6,657 nt of DNA from Ruminococcaceae bacterium UBA7135 (GCA_002492075.1 DKXD01000132.1:1-6657), one strand, 5' to 3'. Positions 1 to 6,090 are shown, counted from the first letter of the stretch. Numbers and translations: made by a program. The notes: a model not told the origin generated them from the letters alone.

Positions 1-566
1 TCCATATTTTCGGCAGCGGCGTTCATCTCGTTTTGAAGCTGTAACGCCGTGTTTAATTGTCCGCGAAGCTGCGCAAGCTGATTAAGCTCCTGTGGGGTTA
101 CCGCGTCAATCGGGCGCGAGGATATTTCCTGTATGCGCTGTCCGATCGCGCCGATACGATTGTTAAGATTTGCCATATCAGCGGCGGCGTTAGGCGGCAG
201 AACATTCCCGTAAACTGCGTTCTGTGTTATCCGATCCTGTGTCGCCGCCAGCTGTGACATCATACTTGTAAGCGAGCCTATTTCCTGACGATACCGCTCC
301 ATACCGCTTGTGTTGAATATCTCAATAGAGGTGTCGCTCTGCCATTCGGGAACGGGTATCTCTGTCGCGGCAAGCCCGCGAATTTGTTCCCGAACGTTCT
401 CTATGCTGCGGCTCATCGCCTCAAACGAGCTTGTGTCCGCGTCCGCCGCAAGTGCGGAGTTCATACGGTCGACAACGTTCACGGTGGAGTCCATAACCGA
501 AATTATATGCAAAAGCGTATTCGACATCTGATCGTTCAGCCGAATACTCGATCCAAGAGTAGACAT
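1..566 (-). CDS. Tape measure protein, N-terminal part (partial, runs off the left edge)
   Basis: The frame is open from an ATG at 566-564 to the window edge, giving 188 codons. The product begins MSTLGSSIRLNDQMSN and continues with amphipathic, Gln/Asn/Ala-rich helical sequence, for example NLNNRIGAIGQRIQEI and ELNQLAQLRGQLNTALQ. This is the usual opening of Firmicutes phage tape measure proteins: a short IRLNDxM segment, then long coiled-coil stretches. The protein would set tail length and occupy the tail tube lumen. An AGGGG at 576-572, five bases before the ATG, is a modest ribosome site. A GTG at 570 lies in another frame and is not used. Position directly after the xkdN frameshift pair is where tape measure genes sit in nearly all long-tailed phages. 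Identity rests mainly on synteny and the N-terminal motif, because the body of the protein is outside the window. Confidence 0.85.
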   Translation of the reverse strand, partial: MSTLGSSIRLNDQMSNTLLHIISVMDSTVNVVDRMNSALAADADTSSFEAMSRSIENVREQIRGLAATEIPVPEWQSDTSIEIFNTSGMERYRQEIGSLTSMMSQLAATQDRITQNAVYGNVLPPNAAADMANLNNRIGAIGQRIQEISSRPIDAVTPQELNQLAQLRGQLNTALQLQNEMNAAAENM

Positions 567-574
567 TCACACCC

Positions 575-763
575 CTACTTTCTGCGTGTTTTCCGTTTGA
601 TCTCCCGCGCTCTTTCCTTGTCGCTCTTGACCTTTGTTTTGATAGCGGCAATAACGAACGCCTTTTCATTATCGCCCATTTCGAGAAAAACCGACGGCGG
701 AATATGGAGCTTCAACAGCGCGTAATACGCGTAGTTGGCTTCCCAATCGCCGCCGTCTATCAG
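575..763 (-). CDS. -1 frameshift extension of the tail assembly chaperone (xkdN C-terminal extension)
   Basis: This 62-codon frame has no suitable start codon of its own near its 5' end. It is entered by a -1 slip at the A AAA AAC heptamer at 769-763, just before the xkdN stop. The first codons after the slip read LIDGGDWEANYAYYALLKLH, then IPPSVFLEM and a strongly basic tail ending KRKTRRK with TAG at 577-575. The fused product would be 207 residues (145 + 62). The PPSxFL...EKAFVIAAI pattern resembles the short downstream proteins seen between xkdN and the tape measure gene in clostridial prophages. In lambda (gpG/gpGT) and many other phages, such a frameshifted longer form binds both the tape measure and the tail tube subunits during assembly. 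The reading frame and slippery site are seen directly; the function is by analogy. An internal ATG (MGDNEKAF) could give a 34-residue piece, but no good ribosome site precedes it. Confidence 0.82.
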   Translation of the reverse strand: MIDGGDWEANYAYYALLKLHIPPSVFLEMGDNEKAFVIAAIKTKVKSDKERAREIKRKTRRK

Positions 764-1197
764 TTTTTTGCCTCGTCGACCTTATCCTCAAACGAAGAAG
801 TAAAGCCCTGAAATTTCTGAACGAACTCCGCGAGATCGTTATACTCGCCCACGTCGTCCACGAGCTCCACCAACAGGTCTTCGGGCTTGTTCACGCCGTA
901 GCTGTCCATAAGCTCCGCGTCATACAGATCGGGGAACACCACCGAAGCGGCGATCAGCTTGCGTACATATTTTCCCGCGTCGACTTTTGTGCGGTACATT
1001 CCCGATTTGCCTACAACGGGGATCTCTTTCGAGCATTCCTCGCGTATTTCGTCGTTTTCCTTGGGAGTGATATGCTTAAACTCCCATTTCAGCGGCGCAC
1101 CGTTCTCATCGCAAAGCGACTTTGTGGGTGCATAAAAACCATTCTCTTTCTTGACCTTGTTCTGCTTCATAAAAGCGGCAAATTTACTGTTGCTCAT
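760..1197 (-). CDS. xkdN: XkdN-like tail assembly chaperone (zero-frame product)
   Basis: This 145-residue protein matches the XkdN family of phage tail assembly chaperones in size, in position between tube and tape measure genes, and in pattern. The N-terminus SKFAAFMKQNK is followed by an ALPTKSL-like segment (FYAPTKSLCDE). Next comes a WEFKHITPKENDEIREEC stretch, a mid region with KVDAGKYVRKLIAASVVFPDLYDAEL, and an acidic C-terminal half (PEDLLVELVDDVGEYNDLAEFV). Such proteins coat the tape measure and recruit tube subunits, and are absent from the mature particle. The start is the ATG at 1197, nine bases after a perfect AGGAGG. The C-terminus overlaps the slippery heptamer, so a minority of ribosomes should make the longer 207-residue form. 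Family assignment comes from motif memory and synteny. Confidence 0.88.
   Translation of the reverse strand: MSNSKFAAFMKQNKVKKENGFYAPTKSLCDENGAPLKWEFKHITPKENDEIREECSKEIPVVGKSGMYRTKVDAGKYVRKLIAASVVFPDLYDAELMDSYGVNKPEDLLVELVDDVGEYNDLAEFVQKFQGFTSSFEDKVDEAKN
763..769 (-). other. Programmed -1 ribosomal frameshift slippery site A AAA AAC
   Basis: On the minus strand the end of xkdN reads GAG GCA AAA AAC TGA. The heptamer A AAA AAC fits the canonical X XXY YYZ slippery pattern in the correct phase, and the zero-frame stop follows immediately. Slipping back one base gives AAA AAA then CTG ATA GAC and opens 62 further codons. A small potential hairpin (TTGG/CCAA arms, tetraloop) starts 16 bases after the heptamer. 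No strong pseudoknot is obvious by eye, and no SD-like stimulator is obvious just upstream. Confidence 0.82.
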
Positions 1198-1206
1198 AAT
1201 ATTTAT

Positions 1207-1212
1207 CCTCCT
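1207..1212 (-). promoter_or_regulatory. Strong ribosome binding site of xkdN (AGGAGG)
   Basis: A perfect AGGAGG lies nine bases before the xkdN ATG, in the 23-base gap after the tube gene stop. It is the strongest SD in the window and fits a requirement for ample chaperone production. Confidence 0.8.
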
Positions 1213-1220
1213 GTTTTAAA

Positions 1221-1703
1221 TTAATTCGCGGCAAAGCCGTCCAAGTCCTTGAATGTCTCCGGCATATCCCAGCTCTCAAACGTTCCGGAAAGCTCCTCGT
1301 CCAAAAGCTCCTCTCCCGCCTGAAACTTCGCCAGCGTGAACGTGTCGCACAAGCAGCCGCGGTGGATTATTGTTTGTCTGCCCGCCGCGCTTGTGGGGTC
1401 CTCGTTCGACACCTGAATATCAAAATACGGCATAACGCCCGTCTTTTGATAGGTGTTCGCCATTTTGCGGAATACGGAGGTGTTGTAGTGCGCCGTGCCG
1501 CTCCAGGTGCCTTTGCCGCCCGTCGCCTTGTGACCCAGCCCGACCTTGCCGAGAATAGGTACGTCCGTGATAGTCACTTCCCACTTGCTCTCAAATTCCG
1601 TTAGGTTCATAAAATTGTAACGCCGTCCGTCGATAGTAACAAAGCATTCCGCCAGACTGCCGAAAACCGCGTCCTTTGCGTTCATAGTAACGTTATTGCC
1701 CAT
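1221..1703 (-). CDS. xkdM: XkdM-like phage tail tube protein
   Basis: This 160-residue protein is the contractile-tail inner tube subunit, which polymerises into hexameric rings around the tape measure and is enclosed by the sheath. Features typical of the XkdM family are NAKDAVFGSLAECFVTIDGRRYN near residues 8-30 and a beta-rich middle with VTITDVPILGK (43-53) and KATGGKGTWSGTAHYN (59-74). Later come the HRGCLCDTFTLAKFQAG segment (114-130), the family's 'GC..D...LAK' turn, and a C-terminal EELSGTFESWDMPETF. The start is the ATG at 1703, eight bases after GGAAGGA. The gene follows the sheath gene by 16 bases and precedes xkdN by 23. Two closely spaced cysteines (C117, C119) are slightly unusual for a tube protein but lie in the expected loop. 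Confidence 0.92.
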   Translation of the reverse strand: MGNNVTMNAKDAVFGSLAECFVTIDGRRYNFMNLTEFESKWEVTITDVPILGKVGLGHKATGGKGTWSGTAHYNTSVFRKMANTYQKTGVMPYFDIQVSNEDPTSAAGRQTIIHRGCLCDTFTLAKFQAGEELLDEELSGTFESWDMPETFKDLDGFAAN

Positions 1704-1719
1704 TTATCTCATCCTTCCT

Positions 1720-3036
1720 TTACGCGACTGTTACGGTCATATACAGCTTATCCATAGCATTAACGACTGTCACCGCGTCGGTAACGACCACGGACTTCTT
1801 GCCGCCGCCCTGCTCGACCGTAACATCTTCCTCGTTAAAATTCTCGATAGCGCGTATCTGTTCAAGCCGCCTGTGATGATCCACAATATCAGCCCACAGC
1901 GAAACGCGACCCGCCGCGTCGTTGGGGATAGCACCGAGATATTTTGTGTTGAACAAAACCGCGATATCGTTCGCGATCTGATCCATCACGCGCACGGTCT
2001 GATTTTCCTTAAATATCTCACCCTCGCTGTCCGAAACGGTAACTTTGCTGTTAATGTCTTTAAGTACGCGAATATCGCCGCCCGCTTTGTGAAGCACGAA
2101 CTCGCCAGCCTCGATTGATTTGGTAAGCTCCGTCTGTGTGAACTCGGTATCAACGTCAAACTCGCCGTTGTAAATGCGGTTCTGAATGCTCGAATTTATG
2201 ACGCAGCCAGCAGCCGCACCCGTTACCCAATACACCAAAGCCGCCTTGTTGAACGAGCTGTTTTCGGAAACCTTGACCTCGTTCTTAACATTGATAACAC
2301 CCAGATGATCGGCAGCGTAATTGTGCAGAACCAACTGAAACTTCACTCCGACCTCGTCGCGCATACGCTTTGCGAACGCCGCGTACATTCCCTTAACAGA
2401 CTTATCCTCGACCGCCGCGCCCAGCGTGTTAAAGCCGTAAACCTCGATCTTGTCAAGGAACGCCTGATGTGATTCGCCATTCACCACACCGTTCTCGCCT
2501 CCTGAAAGCGGAGTTGCCGCCGTTGCAGCCAATTCCGCGGCTGCAAGGAATTTAACAAACTGGTTGGGCTTAAGCTCGTCCGCTGTTGAAACGGTCTGCG
2601 TGTCGACCACAACCACGTCCAGCATTGTGGTAACGTCGAACAGCGTTTCATCGTCCGTGTTCGTACTAATAACTATCTTGATATCGTTTCCGCGAACGCC
2701 CGTGTACAGTGCTTCGGCGTATGTGTTCTTTGCCTTTTTGCCTCCGCTTGTCAGCTTGTAAGCATAAAGCGTCCGCGCGTTCAAAAACAGATCGCGCAGC
2801 CCCGCCATTTTCGGATGAGAGTAGTCATACCCGAATATCTCGGCGCATTTTTCAACAAACGCGCTGTTCGTCACCTCAAAAACCTCTCCGTCAACGCCCC
2901 AGTCAAGCTCAAGGGGCATTGCAACCGAGCCGCGATCCAACAACGCAGAACTTGCGTTCGCCGCCGAAACAAAATTGATGTACGTTCCGGGCAAAACCTT
3001 GTTTTGCGTTGTAAAAACACCTCCTCCAAGTGCCAT
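1720..3036 (-). CDS. xkdK: XkdK-like phage tail sheath protein
   Basis: This 438-residue protein is the contractile sheath subunit that surrounds the tail tube and drives DNA injection by contracting. Diagnostic family segments are the N-terminal ALGGGVFTTQNKVLPGTYIN (residues 2-21), ALYTGVRGNDIKI (109-121) and ALVYWVTGAAAGC (266-278). The C-terminal domain carries VRVMDQIANDIAVLFNTKYL (348-367), PNDAAGRVSLWADIV (371-385) and KSVVVTDAVTVVNAMDKLYM (414-433). The C-terminal domain is the most conserved part of sheath proteins, and length is close to other XkdK proteins. The ATG at 3036 is 11 bases after AGGAG, which lies within the last codons of the preceding small gene. This gene makes the element myovirus-like (or a derivative) rather than siphovirus-like. 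Its identity is the firmest in the window. Confidence 0.96.
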   Translation of the reverse strand: MALGGGVFTTQNKVLPGTYINFVSAANASSALLDRGSVAMPLELDWGVDGEVFEVTNSAFVEKCAEIFGYDYSHPKMAGLRDLFLNARTLYAYKLTSGGKKAKNTYAEALYTGVRGNDIKIVISTNTDDETLFDVTTMLDVVVVDTQTVSTADELKPNQFVKFLAAAELAATAATPLSGGENGVVNGESHQAFLDKIEVYGFNTLGAAVEDKSVKGMYAAFAKRMRDEVGVKFQLVLHNYAADHLGVINVKNEVKVSENSSFNKAALVYWVTGAAAGCVINSSIQNRIYNGEFDVDTEFTQTELTKSIEAGEFVLHKAGGDIRVLKDINSKVTVSDSEGEIFKENQTVRVMDQIANDIAVLFNTKYLGAIPNDAAGRVSLWADIVDHHRRLEQIRAIENFNEEDVTVEQGGGKKSVVVTDAVTVVNAMDKLYMTVTVA

Positions 3037-3037
3037 T

Positions 3038-3241
3038 TTACTTCACTCTCCTTTCATAAAAAGTCTTCAAAGCAGTTTGTATCTCCGCTTTTGTGTAATT
3101 TTTTTTGTCGTCCAAAATCACCGCAAGAGCGTCGCGGTTCTTCTCGAACAGCTTCGATTTTAACGCTTGCTCTTTGGAATATTGCGGCTGTCTTTTTTCG
3201 ACCTTTGTTTCGACCTTTGTTTCTGCCTTAGCACTATCCAT
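3038..3241 (-). CDS. Small YqzN/YkzM-like phage protein
   Basis: This 67-residue, highly charged protein lies between the tail terminator and the sheath genes. Its first third is a low-complexity Lys/Glu/Thr/Val stretch containing a duplicated ETKV unit. The rest, YSKEQALKSKLFEKNRDALAVILDDKKNYTKAEIQTALKTFYERRVK in outline, resembles the YqzN/YkzM domain found at this exact position in PBSX/skin-type prophages (pattern Y-[ST]-K-E-Q ... K ... RD-L ... YT--E). The molecular role of that domain is not established to my knowledge. Synteny suggests a part in tail or connector assembly, or translational linkage of the sheath gene. The ATG at 3241 lies eight bases after AAAGGG, which overlaps the preceding stop codon. 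No membrane segment or signal peptide is present. Confidence 0.8.
   Translation of the reverse strand: MDSAKAETKVETKVEKRQPQYSKEQALKSKLFEKNRDALAVILDDKKNYTKAEIQTALKTFYERRVK
3199..3222 (-). repeat. Tandem 12-base duplication inside the small YqzN-like gene
   Basis: On the plus strand CGACCTTTGTTT occurs twice in perfect tandem at 3199-3210 and 3211-3222. It is in frame and encodes the repeated ETKV/KVET in the variable N-terminal segment, so it probably arose by replication slippage. It does not disturb the conserved domain. Confidence 0.85.
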
Positions 3242-3246
3242 ATTGT

Positions 3247-3678
3247 TTACCCTTTCAAATTAACAGATTTTTGTAATGCTTCCATTTCGGCTTCGGACTG
3301 TTCGTATTGCTCAACAACGCGCACCTTGTACGTAACCGAGAACGTCAGCACTCCGTCGTTTGTTTCGTGATGAATATCCACACCGCGCACCAAATCGCCG
3401 CCGACCGTGATGTATTCAAGGCAGCGTTCAAGGCGTTCGGCAGCGGCGCAGCATTCCGCTTTTTCCCGTCCGTTTTCTTTTGGAATATACTGCACCCAAA
3501 ATAAATTGTTTTGAGTATACCCGCGCCGCATTTCGGGGATACGCCCCGTTCTCACGCACGAAATAATAAAACAAGGCTCTTTCAAGCCCTGCTTCACCTC
3601 TTCCGAATAAATCGCGAATTCGCCGCCAAACTCCTCATAGATCGCGCTTGAAATTCCCTCGATAATAGATTGTATCAC
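3247..3678 (-). CDS. XkdJ-like tail terminator (tail completion) protein
   Basis: The product is about 143 residues, beginning (M)IQSIIEGISSAIYEEFGGEF. Typical segments are YSEEVKQGLKEPCFIISC, an aromatic NNLFWVQYIP strand, a GREKAECCAAAERLERCL helix, and a C-terminal GVLTFSVTYKVRVV beta strand. This is the pattern of the small tail terminator/XkdJ-YqbJ proteins (the DUF6838-type group, as I recall it), which cap the tail tube and join it to the head. A longer start at GTG 3687 overlaps the GGAGG ribosome site and is unlikely. The GTG at 3678 is eight bases after that GGAGG and overlaps the previous stop as GTGA, so I chose it. The position directly before the YqzN-like and sheath genes agrees with PBSX order. 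Confidence 0.82.
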   Translation of the reverse strand: MIQSIIEGISSAIYEEFGGEFAIYSEEVKQGLKEPCFIISCVRTGRIPEMRRGYTQNNLFWVQYIPKENGREKAECCAAAERLERCLEYITVGGDLVRGVDIHHETNDGVLTFSVTYKVRVVEQYEQSEAEMEALQKSVNLKG

Positions 3679-4094
3679 TGCATACACCTCCGCAGGAAAT
3701 CCGCTACCATGCGGTCTAAAACTGTCGGCATTTTTTCCTTGATCTCCTCTTCGGTTATCGTGAGCATTTTTCTTCCCTCAACCCAGCCGCCCGACCGCGT
3801 TCGATGCCCGAACTCAACGTATATCGCATACGGCACGCCGTTGTCGGAAAGCGCGTTGTTTTCGACCGTTATCGTGTAGGTCGTACCGTCTTTCTTGATA
3901 GTTCCCGCTTTCCAAGAGCTTTCGAGCTTACCGCTCTTGATGGGCGTTCGTTTTACAACATCTCTCAAAAGCTGCCCCGCGATCCTTTTGGCGCAGCTCT
4001 CGCAAAATTTATCGATTTGTTCCGCGCTGCAATTTCGCGCCAGTTTGTCGCGCAGCCGCTTTAAATCGGAAATATCCATACGTCCCATAGCCAT
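3675..4094 (-). CDS. HK97 gp10-like / XkdI-like head-tail joining protein
   Basis: This 139-residue protein carries the signatures of the HK97-gp10 family: RTPIKSGKLESSW (residues 49-61), YAIYVEFGHRTRSGGWVEGR (89-108) and a trailing helical C-terminus. Members act at the head-tail interface or in tail completion. The N-terminal part is a basic helix (DLKRLRDKLAR). The frame extends back to GTG codons at 4103 and 4097, but the ATG at 4094 overlaps the upstream stop as TGATG and lies eight bases after a G-rich GGGGG, so I chose it. The ATG at 4079 (MDISDLKRL) would look more like the usual family N-terminus, but only a too-close GGGA precedes it. Either choice leaves the domain intact. The 3' end overlaps the tail terminator start by four bases. 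Confidence 0.87.
   Translation of the reverse strand: MAMGRMDISDLKRLRDKLARNCSAEQIDKFCESCAKRIAGQLLRDVVKRTPIKSGKLESSWKAGTIKKDGTTYTITVENNALSDNGVPYAIYVEFGHRTRSGGWVEGRKMLTITEEEIKEKMPTVLDRMVADFLRRCMQ
3687..3691 (-). promoter_or_regulatory. Ribosome binding site deciding the tail terminator start
   Basis: GGAGG sits inside the last codons of the upstream gp10-like gene, eight bases before the GTG at 3678. A start at the upstream in-frame GTG (3687) would lie on the SD itself. This supports the shorter protein and a GTGA stop-start overlap. Confidence 0.75.
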
Positions 4095-4471
4095 CACGCC
4101 CACCCCCGAAACAGTTCAAGCATTATCTCCTGATGAGTGGGATAAACGGCGGGAACGCCGCTCGCCGCGTATTCGGCAGTAACGCCGTTTTGCGTAACGG
4201 TTATTTTAGAACCGCTCTTAACGCTCACATCGGGCGATATAAACAACTTAACGGATTGCTTCACAGCCGCCGCACCCGACTTTTCGGACGCGGCAGACAG
4301 CGAACCAAACGATACTCTGCACGGTTGGTTTTCTAAAACGAGCCGTTCGCCGTGAGATGTAATATGCGTTACGGGGTCTGTCTGCCCGCCGTATTCGTAC
4401 ACGGAGCAAACGCCGGTGTACCGGCTTTCAAGTTCCTTGCGTACCATATCCTCCACCCATTTCAAAGTCAC
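4094..4471 (-). CDS. XkdH/gp16-like head closure (head-tail connector) protein
   Basis: This 125-residue product opens with a helix (LKWVEDMVRKELESRY). It continues as a beta-rich small barrel: VYEYGGQTDPVTH, ENQPCRVSFGSL, VKLFISPDVSVKSGSKITVT and a C-terminal VYPTHQEIMLELF. This is the layout of SPP1 gp16/XkdH-YqbH head-closure proteins, which sit below the adaptor ring and gate DNA exit. The CRVSF and 'IKLF...D..I..GS.ITVT' patterns support the family. The start is a GTG at 4471, seven bases after GAGG in the end of the upstream gene and two bases after its TAG. The stop TGA shares one base with the next ATG (TGATG), suggesting translational coupling. Assignment is by pattern and synteny, not a catalytic motif. 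Confidence 0.8.
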   Translation of the reverse strand: MTLKWVEDMVRKELESRYTGVCSVYEYGGQTDPVTHITSHGERLVLENQPCRVSFGSLSAASEKSGAAAVKQSVKLFISPDVSVKSGSKITVTQNGVTAEYAASGVPAVYPTHQEIMLELFRGWA

Positions 4472-4472
4472 G

Positions 4473-4877
4473 CTACCACCTCAATTTCCTAAAAGCCGTA
4501 AGCTGTCCGCGAGAACCGTTTCGCAAATAGTCTATAAAGCTGTCAAGCCGCTGTTCGGGAGTTAAGCTGCCCGCCCCGACCGCAAAAGAAACATTGGTGT
4601 CGCCAAGCTCTATTTGCTTCACGGCATAATCCAAATCGATACCGTTAAGACTTTCGGGAGCGAACGTTTTCTTTGCAAACAAAAACTCTCCCACCGTCAT
4701 ATCTACCGCGATATGCTCCAGCCCGTCGGGAATTGTTCCTACATTACAAAGGTTTTTAATAGTGTCCTCGACCTTTTTGAACGCGAAAATAAGGGCGAAT
4801 TCATCGCCCTCCTGCATTTCATACCCGAAGCATTCCGCGCGTTCCCTCGCCAGATCAAGCAGTTCGGTTGTGTCCAT
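4473..4877 (-). CDS. gp6/gp15-like head-tail adaptor protein
   Basis: This 134-residue, mostly helical protein lies directly after the capsid gene, where the gp6 (HK97)/gp15 (SPP1)/YqbG adaptor normally lies. Such adaptors form a ring on the portal after DNA packaging. Visible features are an N-terminal helix (ELLDLARERAECFG), a second helix (FALIFAFKKVEDTIKNLCN), IPDGLEHIAVDMTVGEFLFAKK, and VKQIELGDTNVSFAVGAGSLTPEQRLDSFI. The last resembles the family's 'VKSIKEGDTSVSF....TPE.RL..LI..L' and is followed by a basic end (LTAFRKLRW). The ATG at 4877 is seven bases after AAGGGG, which is contained in the last codons of the capsid gene. Confidence 0.85.
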   Translation of the reverse strand: MDTTELLDLARERAECFGYEMQEGDEFALIFAFKKVEDTIKNLCNVGTIPDGLEHIAVDMTVGEFLFAKKTFAPESLNGIDLDYAVKQIELGDTNVSFAVGAGSLTPEQRLDSFIDYLRNGSRGQLTAFRKLRW

Positions 4878-4881
4878 AGTA

Positions 4882-6075
4882 TTACCCCTTGGAAATAATT
4901 CTCGCGATAGCGATCGCCTTGTGCGAAATAGCCGTTACGCCGTCGTTGATGATCTGCCAGTTCTCGCCGTTTTCAAGATCGGCGTTGGAAGCGGACGCGG
5001 TAAGTGCGGCGGGCTTTTCAAAGGAAATACCGTCCACGCCGCAAATATAACGGTCACGAACGTACAACGTATCCTGACCGCCGTTTTTCGCGGGATCGCG
5101 GTTCATCTCATAAGGCACGCTGTCGCCGATATCGTCAAGGATTATCGCGCCGTCGCCAAGCACATAAGTGATATAGGCGGGAACACCGTCCGCTGTCTTT
5201 TCGTAATAACTGCCGATATCCGCAGCCGCGGGAGTGCCGACAGTTGTGTAATTGTCGCCGTTTTTAGTATAGTAAGTTTTTCCGTCCGTAATAGCGGTAT
5301 CAGTGGTTTTCTTATACTTCGCACCCGTTTCGACAACAGGCATACTGTCATCGACAAGCACCGTGCGCCCGTTCCATGTGCCTATGCCGAGATCGCGCGT
5401 CACGCCGTCCTTGTCGGTGTAAGTAAGATACTTCAGCAGCCGCAGATTTTCAAGATTTGTAGCGACCGTGCTGTGCATAATAACGAGCTTGAAAATTTCC
5501 TTGTTATCGCCGCACGCCTTCTGAATTGCGGTATTGAGGGTCGCCGCGCCAACGTTCGCCTCATCTCCGCTCTTTGCGGAAATATCGAACGTGTGCTTCT
5601 CGATAAATTCCTTCGCGGCCTTTGCGGTAACGCTCTCGCCGTCCGTTTTCATCGAGAATACACCGTTTAAAATTTTCAGCAGCATATTCTGCTTGACCTC
5701 TTGCTTGTAATCGCCGATCTGCACCGCAACGTTGTCCATAAAGTCCACGCCCGCCGTGATATTTTTGCTGAACGAACGTTCCGTCCAGCTGTCCATACGG
5801 GAAGCGGTAACAAAGCCCTGTTCGTAGGTCGTTGTGTTGGTGGACGTGATGTCCGTGCCGCCGTCGTTGTTCTGCGACGTTGTTCCGCTGATACGCCCGA
5901 AATACGGGATACGCGCGTACAAGCTGCCCGTCTGCGAGGACAAAGCCGCCTTTGCCTGTTCGTTAGAGCCCACCGCGCCGCTTTTTGCAAGCTCGTTCTT
6001 TTTGGGGTTCGGAATACGCTTCACATACGCTCCGAACGCCTGTGCGTTAAAACTTTTGCTGTCAAATTTAGCCAT
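4882..6075 (-). CDS. Phage major capsid protein (Gp13-like coat protein)
   Basis: This 397-residue protein follows the scaffold gene and precedes the adaptor gene, the expected place for the major capsid protein. The N-terminus MAKFDSKSFNAQAFGAYVKR and SLYARIPYFGRISG (51-64), the YEQGFVTASRMDSWTERSF strand (84-102) and the TAGVDFMDNVAVQIGDYKQE helix (107-126) support this. So do the VIMHSTVATNLENLRLLKYL region (198-217) and the C-terminal EMNRDPAKNGGQDTLYVRDR (323-342). Together they match the group of clostridial coat proteins of the Gp13-like type, believed to have the HK97 fold. Residues about 252-296 form a Tyr/Thr-rich insertion not needed for that pattern. The ATG at 6075 follows AAAGGATG by seven bases. 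No delta-domain protease site can be identified by eye, consistent with use of a separate GP20-type scaffold. Confidence 0.9.
   Translation of the reverse strand: MAKFDSKSFNAQAFGAYVKRIPNPKKNELAKSGAVGSNEQAKAALSSQTGSLYARIPYFGRISGTTSQNNDGGTDITSTNTTTYEQGFVTASRMDSWTERSFSKNITAGVDFMDNVAVQIGDYKQEVKQNMLLKILNGVFSMKTDGESVTAKAAKEFIEKHTFDISAKSGDEANVGAATLNTAIQKACGDNKEIFKLVIMHSTVATNLENLRLLKYLTYTDKDGVTRDLGIGTWNGRTVLVDDSMPVVETGAKYKKTTDTAITDGKTYYTKNGDNYTTVGTPAAADIGSYYEKTADGVPAYITYVLGDGAIILDDIGDSVPYEMNRDPAKNGGQDTLYVRDRYICGVDGISFEKPAALTASASNADLENGENWQIINDGVTAISHKAIAIARIISKG
5188..5322 (-). other. Putative inserted surface domain within the major capsid protein
   Basis: Capsid residues about 252-296 (TTDTAITDGKTYYTK ... 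YTTVGTPAAADIGSYYEK) are rich in Tyr, Thr, Gly and Asp. They interrupt what otherwise reads as a continuous core from DDSMPVVETG to AYITYVLGDGAI. Similar TDTxxxxGKTYYT...YYE segments recur, in my recollection, in diverse structural proteins of gut prophages, where they look like small mobile beta domains. The boundaries are estimates. Confidence 0.55.
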
Positions 6076-6082
6076 TTTAAAT

Positions 6083-6090
6083 CATCCTTT
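6083..6090 (-). promoter_or_regulatory. Ribosome binding site of the major capsid gene
   Basis: AAAGGATG lies seven bases before the capsid ATG at 6075. It is downstream (in transcription) of the structured spacer, so it would stay accessible if the spacer folds. Confidence 0.7.

Noticed and set aside
421..669. An 82-codon minus-strand frame overlapping the frameshift extension and tape measure start
   Set aside because: The frames that continue xkdN and the tape measure protein explain this region much better. The product is Arg-rich, low in hydrophobic order and matches no family.
2709..3231. Overlapping plus-strand open frames across the sheath start and small gene
   Set aside because: They are antisense to well-supported genes, have no SD and show no domain pattern.
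4762..5670. A 302-codon open frame on the plus strand, antisense to the capsid and adaptor genes
   Set aside because: It begins at a GTG with no good ribosome site, spans two clearly real minus-strand genes and has a Val/Arg/Ile-rich composition with no recognisable motif. It is a shadow of codon bias in the opposite strand.
5676..5990. A 104-codon minus-strand frame within the capsid gene
   Set aside because: It lies wholly inside the capsid gene in another frame and is extremely Arg/Thr-rich, typical of an out-of-frame translation.
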